From: Chitinophaga pendula
GTDB taxonomy: Bacteria; Bacteroidota; Bacteroidia; Chitinophagales; Chitinophagaceae
Reading direction: 5' to 3'
DNA length: 64,000 bases
NCBI RefSeq assembly: GCF_020386615.1
Contig: NZ_CP077769.1
Location: 124,001 to 188,000, forward strand
Shown here: positions 26,421 through 37,800 of the stretch, in pieces
Layout: each line of letters starts with the position of its first letter
Position numbering within the stretch: the first letter of the stretch is position 1
Notes under the pieces: model-generated
What the model was told of the DNA's origin: nothing
The model's input: only the letters and a program-made list of their open reading frames with translations
Databases searched by the model: none
Position numbers and translations under genes: made by a program

Positions 26421-27848
26421 TCACTGCTCCGGCGCTACCACCGCCGCATCTCGTCCCCATATAAGCACCCCCAGCAACATACCGGCAATACTGGCTCCCA
26501 AACCGGTCATCAGCGAAGGGATCGGAGAGGCTATATACTCCGTAATGAGATAAACAGCCGTACCAAGAAGAATAGAAAGAATAGCACCGGCATTGTTCGC
26601 CGCCTTCCAATAAATACCGGCTGTCAATGGTACAAATAATGAAACCAGACTGAGTATGGAAGAATCCGCCACCAACTCATAAATATTCCGGCTGATCAAG
26701 GCCATCACCAACGATATCAGCGCCACCCCGATCACCGATAGCCGGATCACCAACAACAACTGCTTATCATTGATATTTTTATAGAACGGACGGATCAGGT
26801 TCTCTCCCAACACCGTAGCCGGCGCCAATATCGCACCACTTGTAGTACTCATAATAGCCGATAGCAAAGCCCCGAAAAACATCACCTGGATGAATAACGA
26901 ACCGTGCTGTAATACCATATTAGGTAATATCTTTTCCGTCTCGCCAGCCAGTAATGAAGGATATAATACTCGCGCACACATAACGATCAGCACCGGCAAT
27001 AACCCGATCACCAGGTACATTCCGGCTCCCATAAAAGATGAATACACCGCCACTCGCTCACTCTTGGCAGACATCAATCGCTGGAACACATCCTGCTGAG
27101 GGATCGAACCCAACCCTATCGTCATCCACGCCGCCAGGTACTTCAACCAGTCATGCCAGTTATGATCAGGTAAGAAACGGTAATGATGCGCCGGCGTCTC
27201 CTGTAACACACGCCCCAAACCGCCCGCCTGGCTCACAAACGTCCAGGCCAGGATGATCAACCCGCCAATGATCATGATCGTCTGCACAAAATCAGTAACA
27301 GATACCGACCACATCCCCCCCGAATAAGTATAGGCCATCACGATCAAAGCACTGATGATCATCGCAATCTCCTGCGGTACGCCCATCACCGTATTGATCA
27401 CAATACCCATAGCCACAATCTGCGCAGCGATCCACCCAAAGTAAGAAGGGATCATCAGCAACGCAGAGATCACCTCCGCCTTACGGCCATATCGTATACG
27501 GAAAAAATCACAGAAAGTCAGGATATTAAATCGATACAAGGGCCGGGCAAAAAATAAGCCCACCAGCAACAAACAAAGCGATGCACCGAAGGGATCTTCC
27601 ATAATACCCAGAAAACCATGCTGCGCAAACTCACTGGTAGATCCCAGCATCGTCTCCGATCCAAACCAGGTCGCAAAAATCACACAGGCACTCATCCCCA
27701 AAGGCAAATTCCTGCCGGCGACCACAAAATCACTGGTACTATGTACCCGCCGGGCTGCCCACTGCCCGATCAAAATCGTAACAACCAGATAGACCAATAT
27801 AAATAAGGGCAATATAGCTTGCTCGGATAATAAAGAAATCGCGATCAT
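26421..27848 (-). CDS. Sodium:solute symporter (SSS family)
   Basis: 475 residues from the ATG at 27848, which overlaps the upstream methyltransferase stop as ATGA. The longer ATG at 27866 would overlap by 22 bp and is less likely. About 13 membrane segments. The SSS signature YSGGMWSVSVTDFVQ and the GSIPQQDVFQRLMSAK loop are present. Known family role: sodium-driven uptake of a small solute such as proline, a sugar or a carboxylate. The substrate cannot be assigned. Coupled translation with an RNA methyltransferase gives no clue to it. Confidence 0.9.
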   Translation of the reverse strand: MIAISLLSEQAILPLFILVYLVVTILIGQWAARRVHSTSDFVVAGRNLPLGMSACVIFATWFGSETMLGSTSEFAQHGFLGIMEDPFGASLCLLLVGLFFARPLYRFNILTFCDFFRIRYGRKAEVISALLMIPSYFGWIAAQIVAMGIVINTVMGVPQEIAMIISALIVMAYTYSGGMWSVSVTDFVQTIMIIGGLIILAWTFVSQAGGLGRVLQETPAHHYRFLPDHNWHDWLKYLAAWMTIGLGSIPQQDVFQRLMSAKSERVAVYSSFMGAGMYLVIGLLPVLIVMCARVLYPSLLAGETEKILPNMVLQHGSLFIQVMFFGALLSAIMSTTSGAILAPATVLGENLIRPFYKNINDKQLLLVIRLSVIGVALISLVMALISRNIYELVADSSILSLVSLFVPLTAGIYWKAANNAGAILSILLGTAVYLITEYIASPIPSLMTGLGASIAGMLLGVLIWGRDAAVVAPEQ

Positions 27849-28801
27849 TTTACAAGACGGTAACATTTGCGGATCATCTTCTGCTGGAAATCAAAAGGCA
27901 GCGTCTGTGCCGTGATGTCCTTAATAGAGCTGGCTGATATGTTATCGGCATCTAATACAAAACGCCGGTAATTATTGCTGAAATATACAACCCCTCCCTT
28001 CCTCGTTGCCATCAATACACGATTCACAATATCTACATGATCCCTTTGTATATCCAGGATATCCTTCATCCGCTTACTATTGGAAAATGTAGGAGGGTCC
28101 AGTATCACCAGGTCGTACGTGTTGATCTTAAGTGTATCCAGGTATTGTAACACATCCGCATGTACAAAATGATGCCGCTCCGCATCAAAACCATTCAACC
28201 GCATATTCTCCTCCGCCCAGCCAAGATAAGTCTTCGAAAGATCCACAGAAGTCACCTCCGTAGCACCCCCCGCAGCAGCATATACCGAAAACGAACCGGT
28301 ATAACAGAACAGGTTCAGTATCTTTTTGCCGGCAGCCTCCTCCCGCACCATACCCCGCGTAATACGATGATCCAGGAATAAACCCGTATCCAAATAATCT
28401 GATAGGTTCACCTTAAACCTCAACCCGCCTTCCTTCACAGTAAATTCCTTACTCTCAAAAGACAACTTCTCATATTGTTGTCCTCCCTGCCGGTGCTGCT
28501 GCCGTTGCCGTTGTTTAATATAAATATTTTCTGCCGGCACTTCCAACACCCGGCTGATCGTTTCAATACATTGGTCCAACCAGGCCTCATGCGCCTCCTC
28601 CTCCATACCGTGCTTACGATGATACTCCGCTACATAAATGTAATCTTCGTAAAATTCAATACTGAAAGGAAACTCCGGAATATCATCGTCATATACCCGG
28701 TAACAGGTGATCTCCTGCCGCCGTGCCGTCTTCCTGAGGTGTTTGAATACCTTGGCAAGCCGGTTCTCAAACATCTGTATTTTCGAAGTAGATTGATCCA
28801 T
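27845..28801 (-). CDS. Class I SAM-dependent RNA methyltransferase, RlmK-like
   Basis: 318 residues. Resembles the C-terminal half of E. coli RlmKL (m7G methylation of 23S rRNA), here as a free protein without the RlmL part. FENRLAKVFKHLRK at the N-terminus and VYDDDIPEFPFSIEFY are typical. The SAM motif is NLFCYTGSFSVYAA near 163-176, and LDPPTFSNSK near 232 is the active-site DPP motif. It has its own -7 box immediately upstream, and its stop overlaps the start of the symporter gene (ATGA). The modification site is inferred from family resemblance only. Confidence 0.87.
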   Translation of the reverse strand: MDQSTSKIQMFENRLAKVFKHLRKTARRQEITCYRVYDDDIPEFPFSIEFYEDYIYVAEYHRKHGMEEEAHEAWLDQCIETISRVLEVPAENIYIKQRQRQQHRQGGQQYEKLSFESKEFTVKEGGLRFKVNLSDYLDTGLFLDHRITRGMVREEAAGKKILNLFCYTGSFSVYAAAGGATEVTSVDLSKTYLGWAEENMRLNGFDAERHHFVHADVLQYLDTLKINTYDLVILDPPTFSNSKRMKDILDIQRDHVDIVNRVLMATRKGGVVYFSNNYRRFVLDADNISASSIKDITAQTLPFDFQQKMIRKCYRLVK

Positions 28802-28809
28802 AGCAGCAG

Positions 28810-28817
28810 CAAAGATA
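28810..28817 (-). promoter_or_regulatory. Bacteroidetes -7 box for the RlmK-like/symporter pair
   Basis: TATCTTTG on the minus strand, 8 nt before the ATG at 28801. The mRNA would be almost leaderless. It lies in the 46-bp gap after the NRPS stop. Confidence 0.4.
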
Positions 28818-28847
28818 TCCTAGTTTTTAGTATTGCTACCCTGTTTT

Positions 28848-31800
28848 TTAACAGCTACTACCAGAGATCGTTATCGCTGGCAATACGCCAGACTCACCGT
28901 CATCACCAACATGCACCGTTTGCAACGGTAGCTGAGTAATAGCCTCCAGTAAAGACAGATAGTGTGCAAATATCCGTCGGATCGTACTTTCATAGAACAG
29001 GTCCGTGTTGTACTCCACCGCCAGCAATAAGCCGTCAGCCGTCTCCCGAGCACCCACATTTAACTCAAATTGACTGGTCTCCCGCGCAATACCGATCTCC
29101 GATGCACGCAAGCCCGTGAGCTCTAATGCGGGGGATGGTGGCATATTCTGTAACATAAATATCGCCTGCCACATCGGTGGGTGCATACCCTCCATACCAT
29201 AACCCAAACGCTCCTGTATCATTTCAATAGGAACATCCTGGTGCTCAAAAGCAGAGATCGTTGTCTCCCTTACCGCATGCAACAGATCACTAAAAGACTG
29301 CTGGGGCGCCAACAGGCTTCGTAATAACAGGAAGTTGTTAGAGAAGAATCCAACCGTCTGAGCCACCTCCTGCTGCGACCTTCCGGCAGATACAGTAGCA
29401 ATACAAATATCCCGTTGCCCGCTGTAACGGGCGATCACCACCTTAAAGGCCGTCAGCAAAGTCATAAACAACGTACACTCCTGCTGTAACGACAACTGTT
29501 TAAGTGCCATAACAAGTGTCTGATCTACACGAAAATCGATCGTATGCCCCCGGTAACTTAGCTGTTGAGGCCTGGGGTGATCAGTAGGAAGTGACCATGG
29601 CGCCATATCCCGCAGCACATCTTCCCAATACGCTAATTTATTTCGCATCACACCCGAACGGATATACTGCTGCTGCCACAACGTATGATCCGCAAACTGT
29701 ACCACCGGCTTATCTACCACCGGCAATGTCCCGGCACTAACAATATTGTATAAACGAATGAAAGATTCCATTATGAGAGCCATCGACCAGCCATCCGCCG
29801 CAATATGATGCAGGTTAATAGTGAGAAGGTGCATATCCACACCAAACGATACCAGCTGCACCCGCAACATATGATCCTGGCCCAGGTCAAATGGCTGGTC
29901 CAGCAGTCCCCGTACATAATCGTAAAGCACCGTATGTGCCACCTTGTCAATTACAGCAGGCACACCTCCGGCAACCGCGGCAATCACCCCCGCCGGTACA
30001 TCTGCCTGACCAACACACTGCAGCTGCCATTGATCCTCCGGTAACAAATAAGAAAGCACCGCTGAATCATCTCCGGTAGCCCGGATAACAGTACGTAATG
30101 TTTCATGCTGATTGACGAGTAGCCTGAAAGCTTGCTCCAATGAAGGAACATCAGGATGCCCCCGTAGCTGGTATACCTTAGGAATATGATAATGCACACT
30201 ACCGCTTCGCTGGTCCATTGCCCACAACTCAGCCTGTCCAAAAGAGAGTGGGATACCAGCCCCAGCCAACCGTTTAACAGGTACGACCGTATCCTCGTAA
30301 TCAACCATACCTTCAGCCGGTAAGCTGTCAAGGTAAACCCCAAGGTCCGCCAGTAAACGGTATCGATAGAGTTTACTGATAGCTACGTTCTTACCGCATA
30401 ACTTACGTATCCGGGCTTTCACGCTGATCACCAGCAAGGAATGCCCGCCCAGCAAAAAGAAATCATCTGTCACACTCACAGAGGAAACGTGCAATACCGA
30501 TTGCCAGATAGAAACAAGCTGCCTTTCCGTCATATTGCGGGGAGGCGCATATACCCGTTCCACCTGGTCCGCAATAGAAAAGACCAGCGCATCCCGGTCT
30601 ATCTTACCATTGGGCCGTAGCGGCATAACATCGATAGTTTGCAATACCGCCGGTATCATGTAATCAGGCAGGTTTGCCTTTAAATACAGAGCCAACTGAT
30701 CCGTGTCAAGATTAGCACCGGGTACTATATACGCGATCAGCTGTTTATGTCCCTCCACCGGCTGATATACCTTGACGGCCACCTGGCTCACCATACCGCT
30801 TTTTAATAAGACTTGCTCAATCTCGCCGGGTTCTACCCGGAATCCCCTGATCTTTACCTGGTCATCTGTCCTGCCCATAAAATGAATAGTGCCGTCTATA
30901 TGGTAACGCGCAAGGTCGCCCGTATTGTAAAGTTGTATGCCGGGCAGAAAAGGATGAGGAAGGAATCTCGCCGCAGTCAGCGCCGCAGATTGCAGATAGC
31001 CTTTCGACAATCCCACTCCTCCTACATATAACTCTCCCGGCACATGCGCTGGCAGTGGCATTCCCTGCCGGTCCAGCACATAAGCCGTACGATAGTCCAA
31101 TGGAAGTCCTATAGGGATTTCTCCATACATATCGTCATGACTGACCAAATGCAAAAGAGAGAAGGTCGTATTTTCTGTTGGTCCGTACCCGTTAATAATT
31201 GAAAGACGCGGATAGGCCGATAATAATCGCCTGATATGGTAAAGAGATAATTTATCCCCACCCGTAATAACAGTATCCAGGTTTTCAAACACACGGATAT
31301 CATGCTCCACCAGCTGATTCAGCCAACTGGAAGTAAACCACATTTTTTTAATGCCGTGGTAAGAGATCGCCTCCCGCAGATAGCTACTGTCCAGCAAAAG
31401 CGCCTGCTCACAGAGCACAAGCCGCCCGCCGTTGAGTAACGTACACCAGTATTCAAAGAGCGTAGCATCAAACGTAATAGCTCCGGTAGATAAAACAGAT
31501 TCCGAAGCTTTTATCATCAGGTGTTTACTGGCCCACAGCATACTGCTTATATTACGGTGAGTGATCATCACGCCCTTAGGCCGGCCGGTACTACCGGAAG
31601 TATACATGATACATGCCAGATCATCCGGCGCTGCTCCTTCAGGTGTAAGTCCTGGTAGGTTATCCGCGGGCAGATCCGATATTAACCCCGCTGCCGTATC
31701 CAGACAAACAAGCCGTTCTTCAGGAATGCCAGCACTCATCAACAGGGGCCGGTGCGATGCTAATGTAATGACCACCGGATAATTAATACCTTCCAATAGT

Positions 31801-34800
31801 TGAAGAATACGCTCCGGAGGATAGCTTGGTGTTAGCGGCAGGTAAGCACCCCCGGCTTTTAATATACCCAGGATACCTGCTATCATATTGATCGACCGGT
31901 CTATACAGATAGGTATCGGGACATTGCGCTCCACACCGCGCTGTCTCAAATAAAAGGCTAATCGATTGGCCTGCCTGTTTAACGAAGCATAGCTAACTGC
32001 ATCCGCTCCGGATACCAATGCAACCGCTTCCGGCTGCACAATCACCTGCTTCTCAAAAAGAGGAACAAGACCGCCTGCAGCGTCAGGATAGATCGTAGCA
32101 GTCGTGAGTGTACCATAATGGTTGTTCCATTCCTCCTGTCCTAGTATCCGGCGCCGGTCTGCCGGTAGATCATAATACGCCAACACTTGCTCCAACACCC
32201 GGTGGAAATATTCGCTCAGCTCCTCCATCGACCGGCCACTGCTTAATCGCCGTGACTGAGAGAAAATAACATGTAACTCATCACCGGTGATATTAACGGA
32301 ACAATCCAGGAAAGTATTGGTCTGCTCATAACCGTCTACTACAATACTTCTTTCATCAGCAGATCGCGCTTCAAATGCGCCTGCCTCCAGCTGCTCATAT
32401 ACATGGAAATTGACAAAGTTAAAAAGGATGTCAAAAAAAGGATTTTTACCGGGCTCATTATTACCGGTCGCCTGCGCGATCGCTGGCAACGGCATACGGT
32501 TATAAGGCTGAATAGCTAATTGATGCTGATCCAGCTGCGTAAAGAAAGCCCTCCAGCTCTCAGCTCCCGTGGGCATCATATACCGGAAAGGAATGGTATT
32601 CAGAAAACAGCCCAACAGCTGATCCCCGTCATCTACCAATGGCCGGTTATTGGTCACTAGGCCAATTGTACCTTCTTTTTCATAACTGAATAAACCGATC
32701 GTATAGATAGTCGCACCCAGGAATAATGTCTTCAATGATACACCCTCCTCTACCGCTTTATCTTTTAACGCCGCAAAGAATGCGCGATCATAGCGTTTCC
32801 TGAAACGATGAAAATGATGCTCCTCCGAAAAGATATCTGTCCGCTTATGATCGGCTAATTCCCTGATCCAGAATTCCTTCGTAACGGCACTATCCTTCTC
32901 AATAATATTTTGTATCACGAAATCCTTGTAGCTGCTGCCTAACGGTGGCAATGTAGATAGATCGCCTGCAGCGAGCTGCAGATAAAGATTGTTCAATGAT
33001 GTGTTAAACGATGCCACACTCCATCCATCCGCAATGGCATGATGGAACTGTAACACAAATAAATAATGATCGGAAGTCCGCAATAGGTGCATTCGCCACA
33101 ACGGGGCCTGGTCAACGATGAAAGGATGCTTCCGTTCTTCCGCCAGGAATGCTAATAACGCCGCATGTATATTTGCTGCCGCCCGGATATCTACCACCGG
33201 TAGTGCTACCGGTATAGTGGAATAAACAACCTGTATACCTGCAGAAAGTTGTTCGATCGGAAATGCCGTCCGTAATATGCCGTGTCGGGCAACAATCAAT
33301 TCCAGCGCTTTTTTAAAGCGCACAATATCAACATCCTTACTTAACCGGTAAGCAAATTGATCATGATAGATCGCGGCGTCTGGGTATTGAAGGGAGGTAG
33401 CGATCATACCCAGCTGGATATCACTCATCGGAAAAAGATCTGCTATCATAGCCGCATCCGGCAGCAGCGGCAGCAATGAACGTCGCTGCTCCTCCAACAT
33501 AACTGCTACCTGCCGTACCTGCTCCTGGTAATGATCCGCAGGTAGTAACGTATCTATCAATGAAGCCAACGCATCGATAGTAGTAGCCTTATAGAGATCC
33601 GCTACAGACACTTCTTTGCGGAATACCTTCCTCACCTGGCTGATCACGCGTATCAGGTTAAGCGAATCCCCGCCTAGCTCAAAATAATTATCAGTAATGC
33701 TGATCGCTTTCGCACCTAACACGCCTTGCCAGATATCATGCAGCAACTGCTCCGTTTCATTACGAGGCGCTATCTGTATGGTCTGTGATTGCGGATCAGG
33801 TAACGCATCACGATCTACCTTACCATTACTGGTAAGTGGTATTTTTGTTACAACAACAAAGAGTTGTGGAACCATATAGTCGGGCAGCCTGCCTTGTAGG
33901 GCCGTGATCATAACTGCTTTGTCAAAGGCGCCGGTAGGTACGATATAAGCCACCAGGTGTTTTTCACCAGCGCCTTTATGCAAGGCCCTGGCTAATACGA
34001 CTCCTTGTTTGACAAGCCCGGTCTGTAGTATCGCATTTTCAATTTCACCGAGCTCAATACGATACCCTCTCACCTTCACCTGGTTGTCTATACGTCCCAG
34101 GTACTCCAGTGTCCCGTCAGGCAACCACCTGGCGAGGTCCCCGGTTTTATACAATCGTTGTGAAGTAATAGTAGAATGTTCAATAAAACGTTCGGTAGTA
34201 AGAGCTTCCCTGTTCAGATACCCTCTTGCCAAACCTGCTCCTGCGATATAGAGTTCCCCGGGTACACCTTCGGGCAGCAACTGTGCCTGTGCATCGAGTA
34301 CATAAGCCGTCAGCGAAGCAATGGGTTTACCGATTACACTAGTGGCTGCCTGTATATGCTGTGCATGGATCTCCTGGAAGGTCACATGCACGGTCGTCTC
34401 TGTAATACCATACATGTTGATAAGGCGGCAGGTAGTATAAGCTGCATGCCATGGTTTTAGTTTGGCAGGGTTGAGTGCTTCCCCGCCAAAGATGACATAG
34501 CGTACGGAGAGATCAGGGAAGTTGTCAGCCGCCGCGGATATAGTGTCCTGCAATACATAAAAAGCAGCAGGTGTCTGATTGAGTACGGTTACCTGCTCGT
34601 TATGCAATAAAGCGGCAAATGCAGGAGTATCCCTGGCAATATGTTTGGGAACGACAACCAGCCTGCCGCCGTACAATAACGCGCCATACATCTCCCACAC
34701 AGAGAAATCAAAACAGAAAGAATGAAACAATGTCCAGACATCTGATTGTCGGAATTGGAATAAAGGCTCCGTGGCATCAAACAGGCTGATGACATTACGA

Positions 34801-37800
34801 TGCTCAATGATCACGCCTTTAGGCTGCCCGGTAGACCCGGATGTGTAGATGACGTAGGCCGCCTGCTGCGGGCTGACTACAGGCAACGCTTCGGGCTGCA
34901 AGGCATCAGTCTGCAGGAGCACCTGTACCGTAAGGAATGTAGGACTATGTACCTCTGCGCAGATCGTCTGCAACAGCGGAAGATGTGTTTCAGTAGTGAT
35001 AGCCAGCGTAGCCGCCGTATCCTGTAAGATGAACCGTATCCGCTCGGTAGGATAGGAGGGGTCTACAGGCACATAGGCGGCCCCCGCTTTTAAGATGCCG
35101 ATCAGGGCAACGATCATGTCAATAGATGGTTCCAGGCATACCGGGATAAAGGTGTCCGGCAGCAGGCCATGACGGATAAGCTGCGCTGCAAGCAAGGTCG
35201 ATCGCCGGTCAAGCTCCTGGTAAGACAACTGCTGTTCTCCAAAGGTCAGTGCAATATGACCCGGTACGCTCATCACCTGTCTGGCAAAAAGATCCACGAT
35301 GCTGGGATAGTTAGTTTTCATGGCAGGAATAATCTCGACGGACGCCTGCCCGGCTGATAATATATGATCCCGCTGTATCGTATCGTCATAATGGCGAAGT
35401 ATTTGTATTAATACCTGGTGGAAATAAGTATAGATCTCCTCCATCGATTGACCACATTTGAAAGACCGGGTTTGAGATACTAAAAGGATCAACTCATCTT
35501 CCGTGATACTGATACTCCAGTCCAGGAACGTATTGGTAAAGGCATGATTACTGAACAACACTGACCTTTCATCAGCAGTATTACCCGCGGTCAACCCTTC
35601 TGAGAACTGGTCATATACATGGAAGTTGACAAAGTTGAATAATACGTCAAAAAAAGGATTCTCCTGCGCAGGCCCCTTACCGGCAGCATGGGTGATAGCC
35701 GATAAAGGCAGCCGGTCGTGAGATTGCAGTGCCAGCTGCTTTTGCTCCAATTGTGCAAAGAACTGCTGCCAGCTATCTAATGCCGTAGGCATCGTATACC
35801 TGAACGGGATCGTATTCAGAAAACATCCCAGCAATCGATCCCCATCTTCTACCAGCGGACGATTATTGCTTACTAAACCAATCGTCCCTTCTTTTTCATA
35901 ATGCAGCAATCCCAGGGTATAGACCGTTGCTCCAAGGAATAGTGTTTTTAACGATAAGCCTTCTGCAGCGGCCTTACTTTTTAACGCAGTAAAAAATGCG
36001 GGATCAAACTTCCTTTTGAAACGATGACAGAGCGTATCTTCCGAAAAAAGATCTAATCGCTTATAACCAGATAATTCATGTGACCAGAATGTTTTGGCTG
36101 CCTCATTATCTTTCTCTATGATATCCTGTATAACAAAATCCCGGTAAGTACTTTTTAATGGTGTTAACTGACTGGGGATTTCCCCTCCCACTAATTGGAG
36201 ATAGAGGTTATTTAACGCCGTGTTAAAAGAAGCCACACTCCATCCATCAGCTATGGCGTGATGAAACTGTAATACAAAGATATAATGATCCCTCGCCTGT
36301 AACAGGTTGGCACGCCATAACGGCGCCTGCTCGATGATAAAGGGCCGGGCTCGTTCAGCAGCTAGGAAATCAGCCAGCGCCTTCGTTACATCTGCTGCCG
36401 CCCGGATATCCGTAACCGGTAAAGGTACAGGTACTGTTCGGTACACTACCTGCACACTTGCTGTAAGAAGGTCGAGCTGAAAAGAAGTCCTTAATATACC
36501 GTGCTGCTGTACAATCAACTGTAATGCTTGTTGAAATAAACGGATATTCAGATGTATAGGTAGCCGGTAAGAAAACTGATCATGGTAAATAGCTGCACCT
36601 GGATGTTTGAGGAAAGCGATGATCATACCCAACTGAATATCACTCATCGGAAAGATATCTTCCACCTCTGCTGCATCGGGCAATACAGCAAGCAACCTGG
36701 TTTTCTTTTCCTCCAATAGCTCAGATACCGACCGCACTGTTTCCTGATAGCTGCCGAGTGCCGGTAAAGTGTCTATCAACGAAGCCACTGCGCCGATAGT
36801 AGTGGCCCTGTACAGATCGATGGCCAGCACCTCTTTCTGAAAGACTTGCCTGATCCGGTTGATCACGCGTATCAGGTTAAGCGAATCCCCGCCTAGCTCA
36901 AAATAATTATCAGTAATACTGATCGCTTTCGCACCTAACACGCCTTGCCAGATATCATGCAGCAACTGCTCCGTTTCATTACGAGGCGCTATCTGTATGG
37001 TTTGCGATTGCGGATCAGGTAACGCATCACGATCTACCTTACCATTACTGGTAAGTGGTATTTTTGTTACAACAACAAAGAGTTGTGGAACCATATAGTC
37101 GGGCAGCCTGCCTTGCAGGGCCGTGATCATAACTGCTTTGTCAAAGGCGCCGGTAGGTACGATATAAGCCACCAGGTGTTTTTCACCAGCGCCTTTATGC
37201 AAGGCCCTGGCTAATACGACTCCTTGTTTGACAAGCCCGGTCTGTAGTATCGCATTTTCAATTTCACCGAGCTCAATACGATACCCTCTCACCTTCACCT
37301 GGTTGTCTATACGTCCCAGGTACTCCAGTGTCCCGTCAGGCAACCACCTGGCGAGGTCCCCGGTTTTATACAATCGTTGTGAAGTAATAGTAGAATGTTC
37401 AATAAAACGTTCGGTAGTAAGAGCTTCCCTGTTCAGATACCCTCTTGCCAAACCTGCTCCTGCGATATAGAGTTCCCCGGGTACACCTTCGGGCAGCAAC
37501 TGTGCCTGTGCATCGAGTACATAAGCCGTCAGCGAAGCAATGGGTTTACCGATTACACTAGTGGCTGCCTGTATATGCTGTGCATGGATCTCCTGGAAGG
37601 TCACATGCACGGTCGTCTCTGTAATACCATACATGTTGATAAGGCGGCAGGTAGTATAAGCTGCATGCCATGGTTTTAGTTTGGCAGGGTTGAGTGCTTC
37701 CCCGCCAAAGATGACATAGCGTACGGAGAGATCAGGGAAGTTGTCAGCCACCGCGGATATAGTGTCCTGCAATACATAAAAGGCAGCAGGTGTCTGATTG